DNA from: Microbulbifer agarilyticus S89
GTDB lineage: Bacteria > Pseudomonadota > Gammaproteobacteria > Pseudomonadales > Cellvibrionaceae
Assembly: GCF_000220505.1 (NCBI RefSeq)
Contig: NZ_AFPJ01000036.1
Span: forward strand, 124,001-188,000
DNA: 64,000 bases
Direction: 5' to 3'
Shown in pieces: positions 55,448 through 63,703 of the stretch. Position numbers and translations under genes: made by a program. The notes below the pieces were generated by a model. The model was not told where the DNA came from, made no database searches, and was given only the letters and a program-made list of their open reading frames with translations. How positions within the stretch are numbered: the first letter of the stretch is position 1; the number at the start of each line of letters is the position of its first letter.

Positions 55448-55819
55448 CCTCCACTGTCGACGGCCGGTTGCCGGGCCGTCGGTTCCTCCCAATGAACGAG
55501 CGTTTTCTCCTTTGTTTTGAGGGTTTGTGGCTAGTGAGTCAGCGCTGCGTTAAGTGACCGGAGCGCCATTTCTTCCCGTCCCCTGCAAATAATTTGACTC
55601 GTGCGTCAGGCTGTTTCTATCAATTTTGTCGCCGTAATTTGTTAGTGCTTTGGACACTTTTCGCCATAGTGGCTATTGGTTATTTGCTACTAATATGAAT
55701 AAAACCAATAGTTGAGTCACGGCTTAGTGCCGAGCTTCCCGACGCGTCATCCGCTTGTTAGAACTTGCTATATGGACGCGAAAATTCGAGTGTAAAAATC
55801 GTTAACGAGGGTATTCAGG
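55448..55819. other. Intergenic regulatory region before the acyl-CoA dehydrogenase
   Basis: About 370 bases without a gene. The right half is AT-rich and holds a 9-bp inverted repeat (55673-55711) enclosing a TAATAT, plus a TGAC-N6-GTCA palindrome (55595-55608). It probably contains the promoter and one or more operators of the downstream gene. Confidence 0.5.
55673..55711 (+). promoter_or_regulatory. Inverted repeat around a -10-like box, candidate operator
   Basis: CTATTGGTT (55673-55681) and AACCAATAG (55703-55711) are perfectly complementary, spaced by 21 bases that include TAATAT (55691-55696). The two half-sites lie about two helical turns apart, as for a dimeric regulator. The upstream AraC-type protein is a candidate binder. 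Confidence 0.45.
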
Positions 55820-57616
55820 ATGAGCGAGATCAAAATTCCGCTGCGTGACATGCGTTTCTCTATGCGTGAACTGCTGAACTGGGATCAGCACTATGCGGCT
55901 CTGGGCTACGAAGATGCGAGCCCGGACGTAGTGGATGCGATCCTGGAGGAAGGTGCCAAGTTCTGTGAGAACGTTCTGGCGCCAATCAACCAGAGCGGTG
56001 ACCAGCAGGGCTGTACCTGGAAAGACGGCGAAGTCACCACCCCCGACGGCTTTAAAGAAGCCTACCAGCAGTTCGTTGAAGCGGGCTGGCCGTCCATGCC
56101 ACACGACGTTGAACACGGTGGTCAGGGCCTGCCGCACTCTCTGGGCACCATCCTGAGCGAAATGGTTGGCACCGCCAACTGGTCTTGGGGCATGTACCCG
56201 GGCCTGTCTCACGGCGCCATGAACACGCTGGATGCGCACGGTACCGACGAGCAGAAGCAAACCTACCTGACCAAGCTGGTAGAAGGCACCTGGACCGGCA
56301 CCATGTGTCTGACCGAGCCGCACTGTGGTACCGACCTGGGTATCCTGCGCTCCAAGGCCGAGCCAAACGACGACGGTTCTTACGCCATTACCGGCACCAA
56401 AATCTTTATCTCTGCCGGTGAGCACGACATGGCCGAGAACATCGTGCATATTGTTCTGGCGCGTCTGCCTGACGCACCTGCGGGCACCAAGGGTATTTCC
56501 CTGTTCATCGTTCCCAAGTTCCTGCCGAACGCTGATGGTTCCGTCGGTGAGCGCAACGGTGTGGCCTGTGGTTCTCTTGAGCACAAGATGGGTATCCACG
56601 GCAACGCGACCGCGGTACTGAACTTCGACGGCGCGAAAGGCTTCCTGATCGGCCCGCCCAACAAAGGCCTGAACTGCATGTTCACCTTTATGAATACCGC
56701 GCGCTTGGGTACCGCCCTGCAAGGTGTTGCGCACGCGGAAGCTGGCTTCCAGAAGTCTCTGGCCTACGCCAAAGACCGCCTGCAGATGCGCTCCCTGAGC
56801 GGCCCGAAAAACCCGGAAGGCGCGGCTGACCCGATCATCGTGCACCCGGACGTGCGCCGCATGCTGCTGACCCAGAAAGCCTTCGCTGAAGGTGGTCGTA
56901 TGCTGGTACTGCTGTGTGCCAAGCAGGTGGACCTCAGCAACGCCGCCGAGACCGAAGAAGAGCGCAAAGCCGCTGACGATTTGCTGGCGTTCCTGACGCC
57001 AATTGCCAAGGCGTTCCTGACCGAGACCGGTTACGAGTCTGCCAACTTGGGTCTGCAGTGCTTCGGTGGCCACGGCTATATCGCCGAGTGGGGCATGGAG
57101 CAGAACGTGCGCGACAGCCGTATCTCCACCATCTACGAAGGCACCACCGGTATTCAGGCACTGGACCTGCTGGGCCGTAAGGTTCTGATGACCCAGGGCG
57201 AACTGCTGCGCAACTTCACCAAGATCGTGCACAAGTTCTGCCAGGCAGAACTGGACAACGAAGCGCTGGCGCCTTTCGTCACCAAGCTCCAGGAACTGAA
57301 CAAGGAGTGGGGCGACCTGACCATGAACGTTGGTGTTAAAGCCATGGAAAACCCGGACGAAGTTGGTGCCGCCTCCGTGGATTACCTGATGTACTCCGGT
57401 TATGCGGTGCAGGCTTACCTGTGGGCGCTGGCGGCGAAAGTAGCCAATGAAAAACTGGCTGCGGGCACCAGCGAAGAGGACTTCTACCGCTCCAAGGTGG
57501 CAACTGCGCGTTTCTACTTCGACCGCATCCTGCCGCGTACCGCGACCCATGCCGCCGCTATGCAGAGTGGCGCAGACAACCTCATGAGCCTGGATGCGGA
57601 ACACTTCGTATTCTGA
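55820..57616 (+). CDS. Acyl-CoA dehydrogenase
   Basis: A 598-residue long-form acyl-CoA dehydrogenase. It has an N-terminal extension domain (MSEIKIPLRDMRFSMRELLNWD), the FAD-site motifs GTMCLTEPHCGTDLG and GTKIFISAGEHD, and the catalytic-Glu region QNVRDSRISTIYEGTTGIQALDL. A C-terminal four-helix extension (about 480-598) is typical of the 600-residue class. It performs the first step of beta-oxidation. Codon use is strongly biased to preferred codons, suggesting high expression. A strong terminator follows. Confidence 0.95.
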   Translation: MSEIKIPLRDMRFSMRELLNWDQHYAALGYEDASPDVVDAILEEGAKFCENVLAPINQSGDQQGCTWKDGEVTTPDGFKEAYQQFVEAGWPSMPHDVEHGGQGLPHSLGTILSEMVGTANWSWGMYPGLSHGAMNTLDAHGTDEQKQTYLTKLVEGTWTGTMCLTEPHCGTDLGILRSKAEPNDDGSYAITGTKIFISAGEHDMAENIVHIVLARLPDAPAGTKGISLFIVPKFLPNADGSVGERNGVACGSLEHKMGIHGNATAVLNFDGAKGFLIGPPNKGLNCMFTFMNTARLGTALQGVAHAEAGFQKSLAYAKDRLQMRSLSGPKNPEGAADPIIVHPDVRRMLLTQKAFAEGGRMLVLLCAKQVDLSNAAETEEERKAADDLLAFLTPIAKAFLTETGYESANLGLQCFGGHGYIAEWGMEQNVRDSRISTIYEGTTGIQALDLLGRKVLMTQGELLRNFTKIVHKFCQAELDNEALAPFVTKLQELNKEWGDLTMNVGVKAMENPDEVGAASVDYLMYSGYAVQAYLWALAAKVANEKLAAGTSEEDFYRSKVATARFYFDRILPRTATHAAAMQSGADNLMSLDAEHFVF

Positions 57617-57632
57617 GCCTCATGACCTACGA

Positions 57633-57664
57633 ACACCGCCGCTGGTAACAGCGGCGGTGTTTTT
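57633..57664 (+). terminator. Intrinsic terminator after the acyl-CoA dehydrogenase
   Basis: ACACCGCCGCTG and CAGCGGCGGTGT form a perfect 12-bp stem with a GTAA loop, followed by TTTT. Confidence 0.92.
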
Positions 57665-57720
57665 GGATCTGGGCTTTACCAACGGCGGTGGGGTGCAGGT
57701 CTTGCGAAACCGGAGTAACG

Positions 57721-58068
57721 ATGCAATTACCGGCGCACATTCTCGAGCGTTTGCGGCAGCTTACTTGTCTGCCTCATAGCACTCGAGTACAGTTTCGATT
57801 GCCGGATGGCAGTGATTTCTATTTGCAGGTACAGCGGGATTCCGGGCGTGACAGCCTGGATGGAAGTGACTGTGTAGCCATCGAGGCGCAGCAGATCGAA
57901 GGCTTGGCGGCGTCCTCGGATCTGGACCTGGAAATGTCTTACGATACGCTGCAAGACATTATTGGCGGCAGGCTAAGTGCGCGGCACGCATTTCTGCTTG
58001 GCGACATTCGCTACACTGGGAATCGAGAGTTGGCCGCGGCCCTTGCGGACCTATTTGCGGTACACTGA
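57721..58068 (+). CDS. SCP2 sterol-binding-like small protein
   Basis: A 115-residue protein. Its C-terminal LQDIIGGRLSARHAFLLGDIRYTGNRELAAALADLF resembles the last strands and helix of SCP2 lipid-binding domains (the 'gk..a..af..gki.v.G' pattern). It may bind acyl chains or sterol-like lipids, in line with the adjacent fatty acid genes. The ATG at 57721 has GGAG 6 bases upstream. The assignment rests on weak similarity. Confidence 0.6.
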   Translation: MQLPAHILERLRQLTCLPHSTRVQFRLPDGSDFYLQVQRDSGRDSLDGSDCVAIEAQQIEGLAASSDLDLEMSYDTLQDIIGGRLSARHAFLLGDIRYTGNRELAAALADLFAVH

Positions 58069-58412
58069 GGCCTTGGTTTTTTAAAGATCCAGATACTGCC
58101 CGACACACAGGGTGTTGGCGTAAAAATAATTTAGAGGCAGGTGAACGCCGATCAAGCGATGAAAGTCCGGCGTCTGTTTTGCCTATCACAGTTACATCCA
58201 CCAGATAACGAACAAAATTTACAATAATTATTTGCCCGGTCAGACCAGAACCGCGGAATTCGTCTATAAACGGACATGGAATATCCTTCAGGTACCATCG
58301 TTCCGTGAACTCGCCGATAATCCGTTAGTCCTGTTGCTACCGGCCTCCTGTCGGGGTCCGGGTCGCGTCCTGCGGGCGAAATCACAAAAACAACAGAATT
58401 GGGAGATACAAG
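58069..58412. other. Intergenic region before the acyl-CoA synthetase
   Basis: About 340 bases without a gene. An AT-rich stretch near 58205-58235 (with TACAAT) may hold the promoter of the acyl-CoA synthetase gene. No known regulator site (for example a PsrA-type GAAAC-GTTTC) was seen. Confidence 0.4.
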
Positions 58413-60047
58413 TTGGACATTGAACGCAGCATTCTTGAAGTGTTTACCGATGCTACGGCCAAATTTGCAGACCGGCCCGCATTTACCTGCCTCGGGCAGA
58501 CGCTGACCATTGGCGACATCGATCGCCTCAGCGCCCAATTTACCTCCTACCTCCAGAATCACACCAACCTGAAACCGGGCGATCGCATTGCGGTTCAGCT
58601 GCCGAACGTTTTGCAGTACCCGGTAGTGGTTTTCGGTGCCTTGCGCGCCGGCCTGGTGGTGGTGAACACCAACCCGCTGTACACCCAGCGTGAAATCAAG
58701 CATCAACTCAATGATTCCGGTGCCAAGGCGCTGGTGGTTCTGGCAAATATCGCCGATACCGCCGCGGCGGTAGTTGCGGAAACCTCTGTTGAGCAGGTGA
58801 TCGTATCTGAAATTGCCGATCTGCATCCGCCACTGAAGCGCGTACTGATCAATACCGTTGCCAAGCACGTTAAGAAGATGGTTCCGAACTTCCATTTCGC
58901 GAACCAGGTGAACTTCCGTGATGCCATGGCCGCCGGTGCCAAGGCCCCGCATCAAGACGTGTCCCGCACACCGGACGACCTGGCTGTGCTTCAGTACACC
59001 GGCGGTACTACCGGCGTTGCCAAGGGCGCAATGCTGACCAACCGCAATCTGGTTGCCAACATGGAGCAGGTGCGCGAAGCACTGGGCGACTCCATGAAAG
59101 AGGGTGAGGAGTACTATGTCGCACCTCTGCCCCTGTACCACATTTACGCCTTCACCATTCACTGCATGTGTCTGTTTACCACCGGTAACCACTCGCTGCT
59201 GATTCCGAATCCGCGAGACATCCCGGGCTTTGTGAAGACCCTGAAGGGTATTCGTTTTACCGGTTTCTGTGGCCTGAACACCTTGTTTAATGGCCTGATG
59301 CGCGACCCGGGTTTTGCCGATCTGGACTTCAGCAAACTGCACACCACCTGTTCCGGTGGTATGGCCCTGACCCGTGCAACCGCTGAGAAGTGGGAGCAGG
59401 TGACCGGTTGTGTGGTCACCGAAGGTTATGGCATGACCGAAACGTCCCCGGTTGTTTGTTTCAACCCGGCGGAAGCCGTGCAGCTGGGTACCGTGGGTGT
59501 CGCGGTTCCGAGTACCGAAGTCAAAGTCATTGACGACAATGGCAATGACCTGCCGAACAATACGCCCGGTGAGCTGTGCGTGCGCGGTCCCCAGGTAATG
59601 AAAGGATACTGGGAGCGTCCGGAAGCGACCGCGGAGACCATTGACTCCGAGGGGTGGCTGAAAACTGGAGATATGGCAGTTATTCAGGACGACGGTTACA
59701 TCAAGATTGTTGACCGTAAGAAAGACATGATCATTGTTTCTGGCTTCAATGTGTACCCGAATGAGATTGAAGATATCGTCAGCGCACACCCGAAGGTGAC
59801 CGAGGCTGCGGCGGTAGGTATTCCTGATGAGCGCAGTGGCGAAGCGGTGAAGCTGTTTGTCGTGAAGGCAGATGCCTCTCTGACAGCGGAAGAAGTCGTC
59901 GCCTATTGTCGTGAAAACATGACCGCCTACAAGGTGCCCAGAAACATCGAGTTCCGCGAAGACCTGCCGAAAACCAATGTCGGCAAGATTCTGCGTCGTG
60001 AGCTGCGTGACGAAGAACTGAAAAAGACTGAGGCGGTAACCGCTTAA
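58413..60047 (+). CDS. fadD: Long-chain fatty-acid--CoA ligase
   Basis: A 544-residue AMP-forming synthetase. Motifs: YTGGTTGVAKGAMLTN (P-loop), CGLNTLFNGL, GYGMTETSPVV, WLKTGDMAVIQDDGYIKIVDR and the C-terminal catalytic Lys in LPKTNVGKILRREL. It activates free fatty acids for beta-oxidation. The TTG at 58413 has GGGAGA 6 bases upstream. It is the typical length of FadD-type enzymes. Confidence 0.93.
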   Translation: MDIERSILEVFTDATAKFADRPAFTCLGQTLTIGDIDRLSAQFTSYLQNHTNLKPGDRIAVQLPNVLQYPVVVFGALRAGLVVVNTNPLYTQREIKHQLNDSGAKALVVLANIADTAAAVVAETSVEQVIVSEIADLHPPLKRVLINTVAKHVKKMVPNFHFANQVNFRDAMAAGAKAPHQDVSRTPDDLAVLQYTGGTTGVAKGAMLTNRNLVANMEQVREALGDSMKEGEEYYVAPLPLYHIYAFTIHCMCLFTTGNHSLLIPNPRDIPGFVKTLKGIRFTGFCGLNTLFNGLMRDPGFADLDFSKLHTTCSGGMALTRATAEKWEQVTGCVVTEGYGMTETSPVVCFNPAEAVQLGTVGVAVPSTEVKVIDDNGNDLPNNTPGELCVRGPQVMKGYWERPEATAETIDSEGWLKTGDMAVIQDDGYIKIVDRKKDMIIVSGFNVYPNEIEDIVSAHPKVTEAAAVGIPDERSGEAVKLFVVKADASLTAEEVVAYCRENMTAYKVPRNIEFREDLPKTNVGKILRRELRDEELKKTEAVTA

Positions 60048-60092
60048 GTACTAGCCGTTCGAATCATGGCTGCTGTCGCTGATCGCAGCCAT

Positions 60093-60125
60093 AAAAAAAG
60101 CCCGCGAATTTCGCGGGCTTTTTTG
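60093..60125. terminator. Bidirectional intrinsic terminator
   Basis: AAGCCCGCGAA and TTCGCGGGCTT pair directly, with seven A before and six T after. It serves the acyl-CoA synthetase (+) and the M28 peptidase (-). Confidence 0.9.
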
Positions 60126-60150
60126 TTTTCGGAATTGCTATCCGAATCGT

Positions 60151-61959
60151 TTATTTGCGGGTATCGCTGCTGGCATCCCGGGCCGCACGAAACTCGTTCC
60201 CTTCATACCAGTTTGGCCAGTCGCGGCTGTTGGCAAGTTCCAGGCCGAGGTCCAGTCCGAGCGCCAGATCCAGTGCGGCACCTTCCAGGTTCCACTCCGC
60301 ATCGTATTCATCGCCGGGCTTGTGGTAAGCATTTGCCAGGTAATCTTTACCTTTTTGCTGCGCCCACTTGCGGCCGTGCTCGAAGCTGTCGGTACCGGAA
60401 GTAAAGTACAGCATCGGTACGCCTTTCTTTGCCAGGCTGAAGTGATCGGAGCGGTAGAAGTAACCGCGTTCAGGATGTTCTTCCGGGGCCAGGTAACGCG
60501 CTTGTTTCGCCGCGGCTTTCTCCAGCATCTTCTCCAGCTCGCTACTCCCGTAGCCCATCACAACTACGTCGCGCATCGGGCCGAGTACACCCATCGCATC
60601 GAAGTTAATACCGGCAACGGTTTTTTCCAGCGGCACAACCGGGTTTGCAGCATAGAATTTGGAGCCGAGCAGGCCAGATTCTTCGGCAGTTACCGCGACG
60701 AACACCATGGAGCGCTCTGGGGGTTGCGGCTGCTTGGTGACCTGATGGGCCATTGCCAGCAAGCCGGCGGTACCGGTGGCATTGTCTACTGCGCCATTGA
60801 AAATATGGTCGTGGCCCTCGGAGTTCTCATTTACCCCCAGATGATCCCAGTGGGCGGTGTAAATAATGGCTTCATCCGGGTATTTGCTGCCCTCGACTTT
60901 GGCAACGACGTTGCGCGAGTCGGAAGTACGCAATTCCTTTTTCAGGTCTACGCTGGCGGTTAAATTCATCGGCTTGGCCTGGAAACCACGCTGCTTGGCG
61001 GCGGCCATCTCTGCGTCAAAATCGAGGCCGGCAGCGGTGAACAGAGCCTTGGCCGCGTCGTCGGTAATCCACGACTCTACCGCAACCCGGTCTGCATTTT
61101 TGTCATCTGCGGCCAGGCTGATCTGGGCGCCGGACCAGCTGCCACTCACCACTTCCCATGGGTAGCCTGCAGCGCCGGTTTCGTGGATCACGATAGCGCC
61201 AGCTGCACCCTGGCGAGCCGCTTCTTCGAACTTGTAGCTCCAGCGACCGTAATAGGTCATGGCATTGCCGTTAAACAGGTTCTTGTCCTGGGTTGCGTAG
61301 CCTGGGTCGTTAACCAGGATTACCGCGGTTTTGCCTTTCATATCCAGGCCCGCGTAATCATTCCAGTCGTTTTCCGGGGCCACGATACCGTAGCCAACAA
61401 AGACCAGTGGGCTGTCTTTCAGTTGGCTCTCTGGGGTTTGGTGTTGGGTAAAGGCGACCATATCGGTGAGCGGGGCGAGTGACTTCTCAAAGTTCTCGCC
61501 TTTGATCATTAGCGGTGTACTTTCGATGTTCATTTCCACCACCGGCACCTTCTGGAACCAGCTGGGGTTGCCGTCACTGTCGATGGCACAGGGTTTGAGG
61601 CCCAGTTTTTCGAACTCCGTTGCCAGGTAGTTGATGGTCAACTCCTCGCCTTTGCTCGCTGGGGCGCGGCCTTCAAATTCGTCGGAGGCAAGGACCGCTA
61701 CGTGGGTATGCAGGTCTTGTGCGAGCTCAGAGATTTCGGTTTGCTCTTGCGCACTGAGTGTCGGGGCGCTGGCGGCTTCCGCTGCCAGCTGCTCACTCGC
61801 TTCGGCGGGCGCTGCGGATTCAGTGGTGCTGCTCTGCACGGTTTGAGGTGCATCATCAGTGGCGCTCGGCGCCTCCTGTTTGCTGCAAGCGCCCAGTGCA
61901 ATCAGGCTGGACAGCGCAAGGGGTAGGGCGAGTCGCTGCAAGGGTAACGGGTTCTGCAT
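60151..61959 (-). CDS. M28 family metallopeptidase lipoprotein
   Basis: A 602-residue predicted lipoprotein (lipobox LGAC, then an Ala/Ser/Glu-rich linker). A protease-associated (PA) domain lies at about 170-320, and the M28 catalytic part has AHWDHLGV, NGAVDNATGTAGLLAMAH, VTAEESGLLGS and FDAMG, with zinc ligands His, Asp, Glu and Asp, and a final His in YRSDHFSLAKKGVP. It should be an aminopeptidase anchored to the outer or inner membrane and facing the periplasm or outside. Confidence 0.92.
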   Translation of the reverse strand: MQNPLPLQRLALPLALSSLIALGACSKQEAPSATDDAPQTVQSSTTESAAPAEASEQLAAEAASAPTLSAQEQTEISELAQDLHTHVAVLASDEFEGRAPASKGEELTINYLATEFEKLGLKPCAIDSDGNPSWFQKVPVVEMNIESTPLMIKGENFEKSLAPLTDMVAFTQHQTPESQLKDSPLVFVGYGIVAPENDWNDYAGLDMKGKTAVILVNDPGYATQDKNLFNGNAMTYYGRWSYKFEEAARQGAAGAIVIHETGAAGYPWEVVSGSWSGAQISLAADDKNADRVAVESWITDDAAKALFTAAGLDFDAEMAAAKQRGFQAKPMNLTASVDLKKELRTSDSRNVVAKVEGSKYPDEAIIYTAHWDHLGVNENSEGHDHIFNGAVDNATGTAGLLAMAHQVTKQPQPPERSMVFVAVTAEESGLLGSKFYAANPVVPLEKTVAGINFDAMGVLGPMRDVVVMGYGSSELEKMLEKAAAKQARYLAPEEHPERGYFYRSDHFSLAKKGVPMLYFTSGTDSFEHGRKWAQQKGKDYLANAYHKPGDEYDAEWNLEGAALDLALGLDLGLELANSRDWPNWYEGNEFRAARDASSDTRK

Positions 61960-62009
61960 CGTGTTTCCTTTTCAGGTCTGCGTTGTTATCGATGTTATTG
62001 AGGGTTTTG

Positions 62010-63143
62010 TTATTTGTTGCCTTTCATAAACGCGAGAGTTTCACGAATCGGCGTAAATATATCGCGCGCGAGTTGTCGGCTGCGCGCCGGAGACCAACCC
62101 TCGACGGGGTCGGGCAGGTCGTCATTGTCCTTAAACGGCATCTCCAGGGTCAGCGCCAGGGTGCGGAACTGATGGCCACACCAGTTAGTGCCAACGGTCA
62201 TGTTGGCTTCACCCGGTTTATCCAGCGGGTAGCCTTGCGCGGTTTGGAAGTCGGGGCTGGCCTTAACAAAGGAGTCTTTAAACAGTGACTCCAGTGCCGC
62301 ATGTTTTTCGTCGTAGCTTGGTACCCCTTCGCAGCCGGCGACAAAATTGAACGGCAGCGCTTCGTCACCATGAATGTCGAGAAAAATGTCGCCGCCCGTT
62401 GCGAGCATGCGCTCGCGCACCAGGAAAACCTCAGGACTCTTTTCCATGCTGGGCGATTGCCACTCACGGTTGAGGTTGGCACCAGCTGCATTTGTGCGCA
62501 GGTGGCCGCGTACGCTGCCGTCCGGATTCATATTCGGCACAACGTAAAAAACCGTGTCCTGCAGCAGCTGCAACGCGGCGGGGTTGGCCTCATCCAGCAG
62601 TGTTTCCAGGAAACCCTCCACAAACCATTCGGCCATGGTTTCGCCGGGGTGCTGACGGGCAATCATCCATACTTTGTTGCTTGCTTTTTCGGCATCCCCA
62701 ATGGTCAGCAGGGTCATGTCGCGCCCATCAAGGGTGAGCCCGAGGGTTTCTACCTGCACGCGATCATCGGCCTGTACCCATGCAAGCAGGTCGAGGTGGC
62801 GCTCCCAGGAGTAGGGTGCGAAGTAGGCCAGGTAGATGGCGGGCTGATCCAGCTCAACGGTAAAGTCGAGTACCTTGCCATCGTATTGAGCATCGAGTCG
62901 GAACCAGTGATGGCGATCGTAAGAGGCGCACACGCGGTAGTTTTCCCATCCTTCCGGGTAGGCGGCCTTGCCGGCGTTGTTGATGCGCAGCGCATACTTT
63001 TTGCCAATATCCCCCTCAAGGCGAAAGTGGAACCATTGGTAGAAGTCAGACTCATTGTCGATGCGGATGGCGAGCTCAATCGGGTCGCTATTTTTGTCGA
63101 TGACTTTGATGTTGCCGCTGTCAAAAGCGCTACTGATGTGCAT
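62010..63143 (-). CDS. M14 family zinc carboxypeptidase (cytosolic carboxypeptidase-like)
   Basis: A 377-residue protein without signal peptide. An N-terminal beta domain (about 1-125, with SDFYQWFHFRLEG and YLAYFAPYSWERH) is typical of the M14 cytosolic carboxypeptidase-like subfamily. The zinc motif RQHPGETMAEW (HxxE) and the later LDIHGDE give the metal ligands; LTLEMPFKDN contains the catalytic Glu. It would remove C-terminal residues from peptides in the cytoplasm. The ATG at 63143 has GGAG 7 bases upstream, so the longer open frame is not used. Confidence 0.9.
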   Translation of the reverse strand: MHISSAFDSGNIKVIDKNSDPIELAIRIDNESDFYQWFHFRLEGDIGKKYALRINNAGKAAYPEGWENYRVCASYDRHHWFRLDAQYDGKVLDFTVELDQPAIYLAYFAPYSWERHLDLLAWVQADDRVQVETLGLTLDGRDMTLLTIGDAEKASNKVWMIARQHPGETMAEWFVEGFLETLLDEANPAALQLLQDTVFYVVPNMNPDGSVRGHLRTNAAGANLNREWQSPSMEKSPEVFLVRERMLATGGDIFLDIHGDEALPFNFVAGCEGVPSYDEKHAALESLFKDSFVKASPDFQTAQGYPLDKPGEANMTVGTNWCGHQFRTLALTLEMPFKDNDDLPDPVEGWSPARSRQLARDIFTPIRETLAFMKGNK

Positions 63144-63373
63144 GGAAAAGCTCCATAGTGATTTTGTTCTGACCTTGCCCTGAATGCAGGTGCATGCAGG
63201 GTTTGGCTGTGGATCCAGAGGGCTGAAGGATACCGCTTTGGCGCCGAGGATCAGGGTGTTCATTACAACTTGGGAAAAACCTCTGCCGAGGCCTGGTTGT
63301 CGAGCATAAAATATCGAAATGGTGTGGTAAACCTGACGGGAATGTAGCGCCAGAAGGGCTTGGCAGGGCGCGA
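63144..63373. other. Leader/intergenic region of the M14 peptidase gene
   Basis: About 230 bases between the M14 start and the terminator of the candidate RNA. It probably carries the promoter of the peptidase gene. No clear -35/-10 pair was fixed. Confidence 0.4.
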
Positions 63374-63412
63374 AAATTAAAAAGGCGCGACGCTCTTGCG
63401 AACGCCGCGCCT
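63374..63412 (-). terminator. Intrinsic terminator of the candidate RNA
   Basis: AGGCGCG (63412-63406, minus strand) pairs with CGCGCCT (63389-63383), with inner pairing, followed by TTTTTAATTTT. It lies about 290 bases after the stop of the SYLF gene, too far for an ordinary 3' end. Confidence 0.8.
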
Positions 63413-63575
63413 CTGCCATTCCCTGGCGGCACCTGCTGAGACTACTGCTCCCTGAAATTTCTGGCGTCGGACCGAAGACGACTTCTCACTGCCCTGGTCT
63501 AAGCTCGGCGCGAACCACAAGCGCGCCATCAGAAATGTTGTACTGCTCCCTGACATCCCTCAGCAGGTGCTGTTT
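63374..63575 (-). ncRNA. Candidate structured small RNA with repeated AGGGA motifs
   Basis: Read on the minus strand. GCACCTGCTGAG (63570-63559) pairs perfectly with CTCAGCAGGTGC (63440-63429), closing a domain of about 140 nt. Inside, ATTTCTG pairs with CAGAAAT, leaving an internal loop whose two strands each contain TCAGGGAGCAGTA (63553-63541 and 63455-63443). Inner hairpins GGCGCG/CGCGCC and CGTC/GACG follow. AGGGA occurs four times, including a GCCA-GGGAA-TGGC hairpin and an alternative CTGA-GGGATG-TCAG hairpin. An intrinsic terminator ends the element. It matches no RNA class recognised here. The 5' end is not defined. Confidence 0.4.
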
Positions 63576-63703
63576 AAAGTTTAGGCAGTGACCGGTGCTT
63601 GGTGCTGCTTAAGTGATCAACTTGGCGCGGATTCGGTTATCTTTTTGCTGGTTGGGCAACATATACAGGCTACCTGGATGCGAGCCCCGCCAAATCGATC
63701 GAA

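Noticed and set aside
55802-57604. 600-codon open frame antisense to the acyl-CoA dehydrogenase
   Set aside because: It mirrors the real gene almost base for base. Strongly biased GC-rich third positions leave the opposite strand open; the predicted protein has no recognisable domain.
63374-63575. 6S RNA, RNase P RNA, SRP RNA or tmRNA
   Set aside because: The overall shape recalls 6S RNA, but remembered conserved strings of all four RNAs are absent; kept only as an unassigned structured RNA.
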